This document shows positions 20,990-32,667 of a DNA stretch of 64,000 nucleotides, in pieces. Made by a program: the position numbers and the translations under genes. The notes beneath the pieces are model-generated. The model was not told the origin of the DNA and did no database searches. It worked only from the letters and a program-made list of their open reading frames with translations. Position 1 is the stretch's first letter, and each line of letters starts with the position of its first letter. The stretch spans positions 7,698,673-7,762,672 of the forward strand of contig CM033115.1 in NCBI GenBank assembly GCA_019321725.1, read 5' to 3'. This DNA comes from Paulownia fortunei (taxonomy: Eukaryota > Streptophyta > Magnoliopsida > Lamiales > Paulowniaceae).

Positions 20990-21730
20990 AGGTTACATGT
21001 GGAGGTTGTTATCATGTAATGTAGTGATCGGAGCGTGGATACTGATGCATCAAATGCTATTGTCTTGGTTGCAAGTGAAGCATGTGCTATCACTTTGGCA
21101 CTTGAAGGTCTTTTGGAAGTTGTTTTTGCTGTTTCACTTTAACTGATGAACGCAGTGGATGATTGCGAGGTAAGTTATAAGCCGAAGTATAGTCCGGTTT
21201 TCTTGCTTCCTTTACCTCGTATCTTATAGGAAATGTCTTTATGACCCTGATGCTTGTTGTGTTGTATTTTATCTTAGAGCAATTGGCTTGAGTGCCCCAG
21301 ATGCGATACTGATCCACCCACGAAGTGAATTGGGATAACTTTGTATGTCGATTGTTGATCCAATGTGGTTAATAACACTAGATGCTTTGTCCTTTGTTTG
21401 GATGAAGTGGGTTGGAAGTATTTTTGAATAAATTTCTGCCTTCTAATGTATAGTTATTGTTGTAGATCACATGGCCAGGCTATTATATTGGAGATATTGA
21501 AAGGTTACCAAGCATTTAGACAACTAATTATGTTCTTTGCAAGATGTTATATCTTTTATAGCTTTGGTATGCACATATTTTTAACTTTCTTTTCCATTTT
21601 TGAGACGAAGGAGTGCCTTTTATATGTTGTTTCAATTCTCCAATATTACCCTAGTTAATATTTTTTGAGCAATAGGTCCTACCTAGTTACCAAACTACTT
21701 TGTGCAATGTCATATGATGTGATGTTGAAG
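20990..21730 (+). pseudogene. MON2-homologue pseudogene, copy 3, left part (early exons)
   Basis: Exon remnants: 21030-21168 reads DTDASNAIVLVASEACAIT and LALEGLLEVVFAV, with a stop and frame change before a GTAAGT donor. 21290-21410 reads CPRCDTDPPTK, then after stops LITLDALS. 21456-21525 reads SHGQAIILEILKGYQAF. These are consecutive middle segments of plant MON2 homologues, upstream of the ACGVL exon. The following intron (21640-21730) matches 16570-16640 of copy 2. The copy is split at 21730 by a copia solo LTR and resumes at 23932. Confidence 0.78.
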
Positions 21731-23931
21731 TGTTACAGTAGGATGCCCAACGCCCCAATTAGATTGGGTGTATTATACTCTTTTGCTTTTGTAAAGATAA
21801 TCTTATTGGGAATCATATTAATAAAAAAGACATTTACTTTATCTTATGTCTTGCATTTTTTATTTCTGCATATTAGATAAAGTTCTTAAACCAAATTTAG
21901 CTACGGGGCATGGTCGCGCATATGATGGCGATTATGGAACATGCCTCTAAGGCTTTGGTCTTAAATAAGTTCCGAGTCGAGAGTTTTTTGAGATGGGACA
22001 TCAAATAACTCAGTAAGACTCGTACATATAATGCATGCTCGTGAGACGAGAATGTCACATTCCATTGGCATTAGTGTAGAGACGTAAGTGCATATATGTG
22101 GGTGCTTGTTAGGGAACAAGTACACCGAATATGGCACGCAAGAAATTCTTAGTTGGAGGCTTTGCCCGTCGAAATAAGAATTTCTATATTGCGATAGTAC
22201 ACGACAAGTCCTCAGACTTGAGGTACGGTGGTAGCCTTGTGTGCATCCTGCAGCACTTTGATATATCTTCTGATTGCTTGATAATCACAAAGGGGGTATA
22301 TTGGGTGTTGCACTGGTGTGCATGAAGGTTTGTCAGTGGCCAACATAGAATTCGACACTTGTCTTTTTAAACAAGGGAATGTCCTGTGTTTTTCATAGTT
22401 CGTGATTCAAAGACCTTGGCCAAGGCAGAATGAATTGTGATTCATTAAGAATCATTGAAACTTGAAATGGGATCACAACAATTGAATCATTTAGGGTTTC
22501 GACTTATAATTCATGTCTTAGATTCAATCAGGAGATTAGTTGTCGAAAGGACCGTACGTGTATGGTACTCGCAACTGAAATAGGTTTACTCGCTATTTCA
22601 CCTAAGACTAGTTTGTCATAATTACTTGATAGGTGTTTTCATGAATAGTGAGGTTTTTGGAATTAAGGAGTTGATTCCAAGCGGATTAATTAATTTGATT
22701 AATTAATTGAAATAATTGTTATTCATAAGTTGCAAATGTTGCAAATCCAATACTAGTTTAGTAGTGAACCTAAGAGGGTCACACATTTTTATGGAAAGTA
22801 ACATTTTTAATTTTAGATTTTATCCAATAGTTGGAAATTAATTAATTAATACTGATCAATTAATTAATTAAGGGTTCTATTTAATTTAATAGTTAAATTA
22901 AATTATTCAATTAAGTAATTGGATTATTTAATTGAACCTAATTTGATTAGGAAGTCCAATTGGAGTAAATTAAATTAATCAATTGGATTGATTAAATTGG
23001 GATTGAATCAATTGAATTGATTTGGGGATTTTTGAGTCCAAACCCAAAATAAATGTGGATCACTTAAGAAGCCCACTAAAGTATGAAGAGAATAAATTAA
23101 ATAAATATAATTTATTTAATTAATATATTTATAAAATTGGTCGCTAAGATTTAATTTATGTATAAATATAATTATAGTATATATATATATATGATATATA
23201 TCTATCTTGATATTATTTGAAGAGTTCAAATTAATATCAACAATGTATGTAGACAATTTTGATGATTAATGTAGTCTCAAATTAGTCCACATACAATAGA
23301 AGAGTGAAAAAAAAAAAGAGTTTTTAGAAGATTTTGAATCTTTCCAAGATAAGGTTTTGAAGTAGTTCAAAATAGAAAAACTTTCTAAGAGTTGGAAAAG
23401 TATTAAAATTTTCAGTCCTATATATATGAGGGATAAAAATTACATAATTCAATTCAAAAATTTGAGCAAAAATATTTTGTTTAAAGTCTTCTATTTTTAC
23501 TCTTCAAGAAAAGAAAAGAAAGAAAAAGAAAATCAGTTTCTTATTATTTTCTTCATATTATTGTTTCAAGAACTTAAAGAATCAATATTTATTGTTCTTG
23601 AAAATATACTCTGGTTCTAAATTAGTAAACAATTAAAAGGATACTAGCGAATCCTTTTGATTGGTGTTGCTTTCCGTATCGTGGACCTGATAGAGGGGAG
23701 ACACTTGGATCCCTGCGAGTTCTGATAGTTCAGGATAAGCAATTGATTGCTTCATTTCCTACAACAATCGGAGTGCACGAAAGGTATAATTCGATTTTAT
23801 ATTTATTTATATATTCACTTGAATAAGCACGATCGTTAAAATCGCTTTCGAATTAAAGGCGTTAAATTTATGTTTGATAAAAATTTTAATTTTCCGTTGC
23901 GTATACCCCTGCGATTATAGCGAACCCAACA
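21731..23931 (+). mobile_element. Solo LTR of the same copia family, plus-strand orientation
   Basis: The reverse complement of the 4150-14302 LTRs from end to end: begins TGTTACAGTAGG and ends GAACCCAACA, 2201 bp. No internal region is present, so it is a solo LTR, presumably from LTR-LTR recombination. Flanking bases (TGAAG before, GAATG after) do not form a clean 5-bp duplication. It lies in an intron of MON2 copy 3; intron sequence matching copy 2 continues on both sides. Small differences from the complete element are more numerous than between its own two LTRs, so it is older. Confidence 0.9.
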
Positions 23932-24925
23932 GAATGTGCACGTTTTTGTAATGGCATGTGGAGTTCTTTGTGCCAATAGAGCCTTTAAATTCTTTCTTTT
24001 CTTAAGTCTCTTAGATTCTTCAAAGTTTATATCCCCAAGGAAGCTGAAAAGAGTTGTGTTTATTGAGAAACTTAGACCATGCATCTCACTTGGCAAGTTC
24101 AAAGTCTCTTGAAATTATATTTATCTTGCTATTTTCTTTTCTTGACTGTGAAAGTTTCCTACTTTTAAGCTGCAGCCCCATCGAAAGATGAGCGGCAAGG
24201 TAAAAAACTTGGAACTAGCAAAGGAAAAACAGTTCATATGATTATACATCACATGTATTATGGATTTCTGCTTGCTTTAATTAAAAGTATATTTAAATAA
24301 AATTGATGAAGAAACCGTTGGATTTTATCTTGCGTGCAATATCAGTTGATGTATTTGGTGCGTCATCATTGGTCTTAATTGTTAATTCCCAGATTCTTTT
24401 GTGCACTATTTCTACTAATTTGTATACTAATGCAATTTACACAATGTTGGATTCTCAGATTCTACATAGAATTCCACCCTCGATTGATGCACATTGCGTA
24501 TTTGAAGTTTGCCTCTTGAATCGAAACTGTTGAACTTATGCCTTCTCACTGCAACAGATTCGAATTCTTTCATATACTTGAAGAAGCTGTTTTTTTTTTT
24601 TTTTGAATAGGTAATTTGAAATGTATATGTAACTTTAAACTCCCACGTTGAGGAACGAACTTGCAGCTATGAAGTTATTGGAATTTGGCCAGACTTGAAG
24701 TTAGCAAACTTATAATCATGACACTGATGTCAAGATAGTGAGTGCATATTAAGAAAATTATTCACAAATGAGAATTACTTGCATTCGTGACCAGAAGACT
24801 TGTCTCGTTTTATATTTTCTGCTCCAGTTGTGTATTGTTTAAATTATTGGATCCATGTGCAGGTGAGCCTCCCTTTCCTCCGGCAAGGGTGGAAGAAGTT
24901 ATATTGTACTCCACGAGCTTGTTCG
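23932..24925 (+). pseudogene. MON2-homologue pseudogene, copy 3, right part
   Basis: Resumes with the ACGVL exon (23953-24035), then the SKDE-type exon remnant (24180-24265). Two deletions relative to copy 2 follow: the segment equivalent to about 17000-17860 is missing at about 24285, and that equivalent to about 17965-19150 at about 24386. The late exons follow: 24455-24605 (SFHI-type, degraded, with a T-run insertion), 24668-24775 and 24862-24920 (PPFPPARVEEVI). Homology to copy 2 ends near 24920. Frameshifts throughout. Confidence 0.75.
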
Positions 24926-25429
24926 TCTTGGGTTCTTCCACTATCAACTATTATAACTAATAAAGATTAATATCTGTTCCATATTCATTTATATTTCATA
25001 TTCTAATGATATAACTTTTGTATAAAATATATACTATTATTCAAGTTATTAATTATAATTTTAATAAATCTGGAAGTTAATATAAGATAAATTATTTATA
25101 TATTCGATATACATAATACTAAATTGTTAAATTGGTTTTAAATTTTAGACATGTTATATTAAATATTGTAGATATTCAATTGTTATATAAATGTAATATA
25201 ATATAATACATATTTATAGATAAGTGTATTCTATACAATATACTACATGTATCCAAGATAAGTGTATGAAAGAAAATATATTAATACATATATGTCTAAA
25301 ATGTGTTCAATGAATTCAACATAAAATACTAAATATATTATTTAAATACAAAATACATATTTTCTATAATTTATTTATGGAAATTCAAATATCTTATATA
25401 AATTACAAATAGAATTTAATATTAAGCTA
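24926..25429. repeat. AT-rich repeat, no gene
   Basis: Very AT-rich; phrases such as ATACATAATACTAAATTGTTAAATT and AATACTAAATATATTA recur in 33361-33664 and 46666-46958. It is likely a copy of an AT-rich interspersed repeat. No coding sense. Confidence 0.5.
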
Positions 25430-26385
25430 AGTCCAACATCTCAACCTTTGTGTAATCTTCTAACAAAAGACATTATTTTTGAATGAACTGAAAATTGTGA
25501 AAATGCTTTTGATAAGCTTAAAAGTATGCTTACATCTGCTTCAATCATGCAGCCTTCAAATTGGACTTTGCTTTTTGAAATAATGTGTGATACTAGTAAC
25601 TATATTGTTGGAACTATCTTGGGACAAAGAAAAGATAAAAAACCATATGTTATTTACTATGCAATTAAAACTTTAAATAGTGATGAATTGAATTATTCAA
25701 CAACTGAAAAAAAATTACTTGTTGTAGTTATTGCATAGATAAATTTAAATCTTATCTTATTACGTTACCAGTTGTTGTTTTCAGTAATTATGCAATTTTG
25801 AAATATCTTTTGTCAAAAAAATATGTTAAACATAGACTGATTAGATGGATTTCTCTTACTCCAAAAAAATTAATATTACGATTCGAGATAAGAAGGGAGT
25901 ACAGAATTTGGTGGTTGATCATTTGTCGAGACTTGTTTGTGATGATTCATTTCAAACCATACCCATTAATGATATTTTCCCTAATGAACAACTATTTAAT
26001 ATTTCTATTTTATCTTGGTTTGCTGACATTGTTAATTTTCTTGTGACAAGAAAAATATCATCGCATTGGAACTCTCAAGACAAAAATAAGTTTTTGACTG
26101 AGATGAAAAACTTTTATTGGGATGATCCTTACCTATTCAAATACTGTTCGGATTAAATCTTTCGAAGATGTATGCCTGACAATGAGATAGGTAATATTAC
26201 TAAATTTTGTCATTCAGAAGCATGTGGTGGTTACTTTTCAACAAAGAAAACCACTGCAAAAATCTTAAAATGTAGATTTTATTGGCCAACTCTTTTCAAA
26301 AGCACTTACACTTTCTACAAAAGTTGTAAAAATTATCAAAAGTTAAGGTCCTTTTCAAAGCGAAATATGATGCCCCTCACATAAG
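25430..26385 (+). pseudogene. Athila-like gypsy pol fragment: RT tail, RNase H, integrase zinc finger
   Basis: Reading pieces in order: SQPLCNLLTKD (end of RT, 25440-25475); RNase H from 25526 with SASIMQPSNW, YAIKTLN and LNYSTTEKKLL; a frame-shifted D-H-L-S-R-L ending near 25940; a linker with WDDPYLFKYC (26116-26150); and the integrase HHCC zinc finger with HSEACGGYFSTKKT, YWPTLF and C-x2-C (26212-26345). The wording is characteristic of the Athila lineage. At least four frame changes or stops occur. No integrase catalytic core, LTR or PBS is attached; it is an isolated internal piece. Confidence 0.82.
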
Positions 26386-26663
26386 ACTTTATCATTGGTA
26401 GGCTTGCTTCTTATCAAGCATGTGTTCACCAACAATGCCTATTCATTTGTTGTAGGTTCTAAGGCCCCAAAGGTTGTCCTTCATAAAATTGAAATTCTTT
26501 TTTCAAGTTTTTTTTTAGGGCTCATCTGATGGGCATCAAAAATCCATTGGTGTTCTTGGTAGAAAGTAAGTGTGCCTAAGGGTGAAGGTAGATTAGGAGT
26601 GCAAGCCCTGATGTTACTTTAGCTTTTGAATATAAGTTATGGTGGTGTTTTTGAACTATTAAT
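26386..26663. other. Unassigned stretch
   Basis: No recognised protein or repeat. A short plus-strand reading near 26515-26575 (GIKNPLVFLVESKCA) is open but unassigned. Confidence 0.3.
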
Positions 26664-28285
26664 TGTTAGAGTAGGATGCCCAACACCCCAATTAAATTGA
26701 GTGTATTATACTATTTTTCTTTTGTAAAAATAGTATTATTGAAAATTATATTCATAAAAAATATATTTTCTTTACCTTATATCTTGTATCTTTTATTTAT
26801 GTACATTAAATAAAGTCCTTAGACTAAATTTATCTATAGGGTATTATCGCACATATGGTGGCGATCATGGAACATGCCTCTAAGGCTTTGGTCTTAAATA
26901 AGTTTAGAGTTGGGAGATTTTTGAGATGGGAGATCAAATAGCTCAGTAAGACTCACACATATGGGCATGCTCAAGAGACGAGGATATTGCATTCTATTGG
27001 CATTAGCATATAGATGCAAGTGCATGTATGTGAGTTCTTGTTACGGAACAACTACACTGAACATGACCTGCAAGAAATTCTTAGCTGAAGGCTTTGTCTG
27101 TCGAAATAAGAATTTATGTGGCGATAGCGCACGACTAGTCCTTGGACTTGAGGTATGATAATAGTCTTATGTGCATCCTATAACACTTTGATATATCTTC
27201 TAATTGTTTGACAATCACAAAGGGAGTATGTTGGGTGTTGTGCTAGTTGCATGAAGGTTTGTCAGTAGCCAATAATAAATTCGACACTTGTTTTTATTAA
27301 ACAAGAGAATCTCCTCTGTTTTCATAGACCGTGATTCAAAGACCTTGACCAAGGCAAGATGAATCGTGATTTATTAGGAATTATTGGAACTTGAAATGGA
27401 ATCACAGTTATTGAATCATTTAGGGTTTTAACTTGTAATTTATGTCCAAGATTCAATCGAGAGATTAGCTGTCAAAGGATCATACGTGTATGGTACTCGT
27501 AATTAAAATAAGTTTACTCGCTATTTCACCTAAAACTAGTTTGTTATGATTACTTGCTAGGTGTTTTCATAGATAGTGAGGTTCTTGAAATTAAGGAGTT
27601 AATTCTAAGTGGATTAATTAATTGAAATAATTATTATTCATAAGTTGTAAATATTACAAGCCCACTACTAGTTTAGTAGTGAAACCAAGAGGGTCACACA
27701 TCTTTACGAAAGTAACATTTCTAATTTTGAAATTTTTCAATGGTAATAAATTAATTAATATTGATTAATTAATTAATTAAAGGTTCTATTTAATTTAATA
27801 ATTAAATTAAATTATTTAATTAAGTAATTAGATTATTTAATTGGACCTAATTTGATTAGGAAGCCCAATTAGAGTAAATTATAATTAATCAATTGGATTG
27901 ATTTGTGGATTTTTAAGTCCAAGTCCAAAAAAATTAATGTGGATCAACTAAGAAGCCCACTAGCATATGAAGAGAATAAATTAAATAAATATAAATTATT
28001 TAATTAAAATATTTATAAATAAAGTGATCGATTTTTATAGGATAAAAAATTGGCCACTAGGATTTATTTTTTATAAATATATCTTAGGTATATATTTGAT
28101 ATATATCCATCTTGATATTAATTTGAATATTATTTGAAAAGTTCAAATTAATATCAAGAATGTATGTAGATAGTTTTGATGACTAATGCAGTCTCAAATA
28201 AGTCCACATACATTGGAGACAGAAAAAGAGGAGAGTTGTTGGAAGACTTGGAATACTTCCAATATCAAATTTTGAAGTAGTTCTA
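26664..28285 (+). mobile_element. Truncated, diverged copia LTR (same family)
   Basis: Begins TGTTAGAGTAGGATGCCCAA and is collinear with the solo LTR at 21731 up to about its position 1620, then stops at the phrase TTTTGAAGTAGTTC, so the last ~600 bp are missing. Divergence is clearly higher than in the other copies (many substitutions and deletions), so it is the oldest of the four. It abuts a LINE fragment at 28286. Confidence 0.85.
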
Positions 28286-28656
28286 ACACTAAAGCTGAAT
28301 TGGTTGCCATTCTGCACGAACTTCAGTTGTGTTTGCAGCCTGGATCAAATCATATTTGGCTAGAAATTAATTCTCAAATTGCTATTCTTCTACTATAGGG
28401 GCCAAGACATAGGAAATGGTCATTGCAAGGATACATCCTAAAGGCAAGAATGTTGCTCCGCAAGCTCACCCAAAAAACCCCTTATATTTATAGAGAAGAA
28501 AACATGACCATGGACCTTTTGGCTAACTATGCAATCGAGCAGCTGGAAACTCGGGGGTATTTGAATTTGATAACATTCCACGGAGGCTTCATGGAATTAT
28601 CCTTATTTTTGTTTCTAATGATGATTGTAAGGAGAAGCCCTCCTTATTTTCTTTAA
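28286..28656 (+). pseudogene. LINE-type RNase H domain fragment (RVT_3)
   Basis: The reading begins NTKAELVAILHELQLCL, then HIWLEINSQIAI, a TAG stop near 28397, then a continuing frame (28423-28656, 77 codons) with IYREENMTMDLLANYAI. The N-x-x-A-E-L start, W-L-E-x-x-S and R-E-x-N-x-x-x-D-x-L-A-N pattern is that of the RNase H-like domain at the C terminus of plant LINE ORF2 proteins (Pfam RVT_3). No RT is attached. Catalytic acidic residues are partly present (E of KAEL, E/S of LEINS, D of DLLA). Confidence 0.75.
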
Positions 28657-28681
28657 AACTCCTCATTTACTAAAACTCTTG

Positions 28682-29385
28682 TGATAAATGTATATTTTGA
28701 TATATTTTTGTATTAAATTTTTTATACTTTTCTTTGCTTTATTTTTGTTAATATTATTATTTTGTATTAGAAAATTGATGAATATAAAAAGATCAAAAGA
28801 AGTATGATTTCAAACTTATGTAGTTTTGATATTTTGAGCATAACTCCATGATCAAAACCCTATGGACTTGAATCTTACTTCATTTGAAAGTCAAGAGATA
28901 AGACTACAACTTTTATGTTGGAAGCTCAGCCCAATGTAATCTTGATTACAGCAGAAAATTCGTCCAAGTGATTGCACAAAGTGGATCACCAAAAATTCGG
29001 ATTAGATTTCACCCCTGTATTGACTTATTAAACTAATTGGGTCATATCTTTTAAGCCCAAATTAATTTTGGATTGAAATTTGAATATGGTATACACAAGA
29101 GTAAGAAACAAGTTTACTAAAGAGAAGATGGGGAGAAAATGTATTAAAATTATAAAAAATATGCTGCAATGTGTTGCTACTATTAAAGAATGACTCTTGG
29201 ATATGATTCGGTAATTTAGTCATATCTCCCTCATCCGAATATTAAATTTGACAAATGATATATGAAAATATATCAATATCAAAAGATTGACAACTTTTGT
29301 TCTTAATCATCATCAAAATTTGATTGTATCTGACCTAAAAATTCAATTCAATTGGGTATGTGAGAATTTTGAGGACTTGGCAACT
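28682..29385 (+). repeat. Athila A 5' LTR (shortened)
   Basis: Starts TGATAAATGTATATTTTG, alignable to the LTR starts at 38281 and 43181 (T[G/A]ATAAGTGCAT), and ends just before the PBS. At about 704 bp it is less than half the length of the element B LTRs; the 178-bp tandem repeats of those LTRs are missing. Confidence 0.75.
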
Positions 29386-29391
29386 AGTTCT

Positions 29392-29409
29392 TGGCGTCAT
29401 TGCCGGGGA
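29392..29409 (+). promoter_or_regulatory. Primer-binding site, Athila A (tRNA-Asp type)
   Basis: TGGCGTCATTGCCGGGGA, close to the TGGCGCCGTTGCCGGGGA usual for Athila/Tat elements primed by tRNA-Asp. Confidence 0.8.
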
Positions 29410-29589
29410 AGGCAAGGTACGTACGTATACAGGTTTATTAATATTTTTCTTTTGTAAATATAGTTTGTTTATTTTCTTTATAAATATATGGTTATATGGT
29501 ATTGCAGTAATAATTATCAACATTTAGTTAGAAATAATTCTGAAACTTTATTTGAAAATTTGTTTGAATCATCTCAACACACTTCCACC

Positions 29590-30500
29590 ATAGCTGAAAA
29601 TGAAATCCAAGATAAAAATGAGAATCAATAGGTGCGTACCATGTGTTATTACTTGCAACCTTCTCTAAATTCTTCTCCTTCTTGTTTCTTTTTTGCTCTC
29701 AATGTAAATAACTTTCGATTTAAGTTAGGTATGATCCATTTACTTCCTAATTTCCATGGTTTAGACTCTCAAAGCCCTTACTTGCATTTGAAAGAATTTG
29801 ATGAAGTATGTGCCACTTTTGATAATCAAACTTGCACAAATGAAATTGTTAAGCTCAATTATTTTCTTTTTCTTCAAAATATAAAGCAAAAAAGTGGCTT
29901 AATTCTTTAAAACATAGGTCAATTGGCACTTGGCAAGAAATGCAAGCTGAATTTTTGAAAAAATTCTTCCCAACTCATAAAACTAATGCTTTGAAAAGAT
30001 AAATTCAAATTTTTTCTCAAAATTTTATTGAAACTTTCTTTCAATGTTGGGAAAGATTTAAAGATTTGTTAAAATCTTTCCCACATCATGGTTTTAAAAA
30101 ATGGCGCGTAATTAGTTTTTTTTATGAAGGTTTAACTCCTGAAACAAAATAATTTGTTGAAACAATATGTAATGGTGAGTTTCTTGATTAAGAATCTGAT
30201 AAAGCCCTAGAATATCTAGATCATTTGTTAGAAAACTCTCAATCATGGCGTAGTGTTAATTCTTCCGAAGATTCTATTAGATTTAATCTTGCTAATAGTA
30301 ATAAAGGAAATATTACCTTAGCCAAGAAGATGATCTAAATGATAGGCTTCCTAGTTTAACAAGAAACGATGAAGGCTTGGAATTTAAAAAGTAAAGGAAA
30401 TCAAATATGTGCAAGAGGAGGAAGTTTGTAGCAGTTGTGAACTTTTAGGACACTCCGCCAACGAATGTACAAACATTCTAGTAACATTCCAATACAAGCA
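29590..30500 (+). pseudogene. Athila A gag with CCHC knuckle
   Basis: The reading starts at a lost start codon (ATAGCTGAAAATG at 29590, ATA for ATG). The frame 29632-29910 then reads KLGMIHLLPNFHGLDSQSP and HLKEFDEVCATF, the Athila gag core (Retrotrans_gag). Further pieces lie in other frames, including CNGEFLD near 30172 and EALEYLDHLLENSQ near 30204. The zinc knuckle CSSCELLGHSANEC is encoded at 30427-30468 and is a perfect C-x2-C-x4-H-x4-C. Multiple stops and frameshifts. Gag normally forms the particle shell. Confidence 0.82.
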
Positions 30501-30789
30501 AATTTTATGAACACATTCAAAAAATCTTTCCATTCTCTATATTCTGATACTTGCAATCCATAATGGAGAAATCATCCTAATTTTAGGTGGGCAGATGATA
30601 ATCGTGCCCAATCCCTACATTCACAAAAACTACCAAACTTTCATTCTTATCCAACTCCACATACAAAATCCCTTGAGGAGACTTTACAAGCATTTTTTCA
30701 CAAACAAACAAACATCAATAATCAAACTTCACAAGCTATCAGTAAGGTCAAAAGCATACTTTCAACACTGACAGCTTCTTTGCATACTC

Positions 30790-31230
30790 ATGAAAAAGGT
30801 AAATTTCCTACTTAACCTTAACCTAATCCTTCCACTTAATGTCATGTTTCTCCTTCAAGCAAAAATTCAGTCAAGGAAGCTAATTCAATCACAACTTTTC
30901 GGAATGAAAAATTTATTGATAAGACTACTCATCCCAAGGAGAGTTTCTAATCCACCTCTAGAAATGAAGAATAGAAATAGTCTTGACAATGAAGGTAAGT
31001 GTGAAAGTGATGAAAAAGAAAAATATTTACCTCAAGCACCCTTTCCTCAAAGATTGCAAGCAACTCAAAAAGTGAACTCAAATGCTAAAATCTTTGAAGT
31101 TTTTAAACAAGTGAAGATTAATATTCCATTGTTGGATATAATCAAGCAAGTTCCACCTTATGCCAATTTTTTTAATGATTTGTGTACAATCAAAAGAAAA
31201 CATCATGTACAAAGAAGTCATTTTAACTGA
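30790..31230 (+). pseudogene. Athila A gag-protease linker (146 codons)
   Basis: An open 146-codon frame with no catalytic motif. From about residue 75 it reads YLPQAPFPQRLQ then FEVFKQVKINIPLLDIIKQV, the wording found just before the protease in Athila polyproteins (PPFPQRL, F-K-x-V-x-I-N-I-P). Composition and position support a piece of the polyprotein, not an independent gene. Confidence 0.7.
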
Positions 31231-31239
31231 AAGTGTTAG

Positions 31240-31720
31240 TTCAATTATTTAACAATTCACTCCACCCAAGTACAAAGATCCAGGTTGTCCAACCATTTCA
31301 TGTACCATAGGAAACACTATAATAGAGCGTGCTTTGATTGATCTTGGTACTAGTGTAAATCTTCTACCTTTCTCAGTTTATGAACAATTAGATTTGGGAG
31401 AACTTAAAACAACTTCTATTGTACTCTAACTAGCTGACCGTTCAATTAAAGTTCCAAAGGGAGTAGTAGAAGATGTGTTGGTACAAATTGATAAGTTTTA
31501 CTTTCCAATTGATTTCATGTTATGGACACAGAGCTTGTTGCACAAACACATACACAAATTCCTATCATTATAGGTCATCTTTTTCTTACAACTTCAAATG
31601 CTTTGATTAATTATAGGAATGGTATTTTGAAGTTATTATTTGGAAATAAGACTTTGGAACTAAATGTGTTTAATGTTTATAAGCAACCTGCAGAAGATGT
31701 TGAAGTATAGAAAGTGGATT
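31240..31720 (+). pseudogene. Athila A protease region
   Basis: Reading pieces: CTIGNTIIERALIDLGTSVN near 31301-31360, with the active-site triad written D-L-G at 31339-31347 as is usual in Athila; a stop at about 31428; then LADRSIKVPKGVVEDVL. The separate frame 31522-31710 reads IPIIIGHLFLTTSNALINYR and LELNVFNVYKQP, the C-terminal part of the protease domain. Two frame changes and at least one stop. Confidence 0.8.
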
Positions 31721-32345
31721 CAATCGTGGAACTTGTTCATGAATACTTTACTACCACTAACTCTTTAGATTTTTTGGAGATTTGTTTTAAAAGTGAAAGT
31801 ATTTGTAAAATAGCACACGCTAATACTCTCTCTGAATTTTTGTAGGTACAAGAAGATCATTTTTGGAAGTCAATGTTAAACGAACTTTCATCATCAATAG
31901 TAAAATTTATTTCATAAAATATTAAAGCTCCCGTGGTTAATTTGAAACATTTGCCAGTTGATTTGAAATACTCTTTCTTGGGTGAGAATGAGACTTTTTC
32001 AGTAATTTTTTTTTTCAAACTTGATGCATCTCAAGAATGTAAGTTGATCAAAACTCTGAAAATGCATAAGAATGCTTTAGAAACCATTTCTGATATTAAA
32101 GATATTAATCCTTTAATTTGTACACATAACATCTATCTAGAGGAAAATGTAAACCTTCTAGAGAAATACAATGAAGGCTAAATCCTAATATGAAAAAAGT
32201 AGTGAGAAATGAAGTCATTAAACTCTAAGATAATGAAATCATTTATCCTATTTCTGATAGCAAATGGGGTAAGTCCTACTCAAGTTATACCTAAGAAAAA
32301 TGGAGTTACTGTAGTCAAGGAAACTCAACTCAGTTATATTAGGAA
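31721..32345 (+). pseudogene. Athila A pre-RT segment and RT N-terminus
   Basis: The frame 31933-32181 reads NLKHLPVDLKYSFLGENETF and NPLICTHNIYLEEN. The reading continues in another frame with EIIYPISDSKWG near 32230-32270 (thumb/finger start of gypsy RT). Homology stops at about 32345, before any catalytic motif. Function is lost. Confidence 0.75.
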
Positions 32346-32429
32346 GACCCACCGTCACACAACCAACATCATTCCCAATCATAATTAAGCTAGGTTCATA
32401 ACAATATAGGATGGCTAATAAATGCCTTC

Positions 32430-32667
32430 ACTCTTTTTAGTATTGAATTCAATCCCCTAATCTTCTTGGTTTTTTAGTTGCTTTTGTTAATTTTGTAGTT
32501 GTTGTTTTCTAATCAATTGTCATTATTATCATTTGGTCAAATATAGTTTAGGCAGTAGTCTACACTTAGGTGCTTACACACACACTCCCTTGGGAAATGA
32601 TATTCTACTCATTCTTTATTGCTTATTGACATCGTCAACTTGTTATTTTGTGTTACCACCATTTTTA
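32430..32667 (+). repeat. Fragment of an Athila-type LTR 3' end
   Basis: Non-coding. Phrases such as TTGGTTTTTTAGTTGCTTTTGTTAA and the CTTGGGAAATGATATT segment parallel 53850-54020, the right end of the Athila-type LTR there. Likely a detached LTR end; it abuts the LINE fragment at 32668. Confidence 0.45.

Larger units (their letters stand above)
28682..32345 (+). mobile_element. Athila-like gypsy element A, 5' portion
   Basis: LTR, PBS, gag, CCHC knuckle, protease and the N-terminal part of RT follow in order on the plus strand. RT homology ends at about 32345 and no 3' LTR of the same copy is recognised downstream. LTR and gag match element B (38281-44972). Reading frames are extensively broken. 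The element is an old, truncated insertion. Confidence 0.85.
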
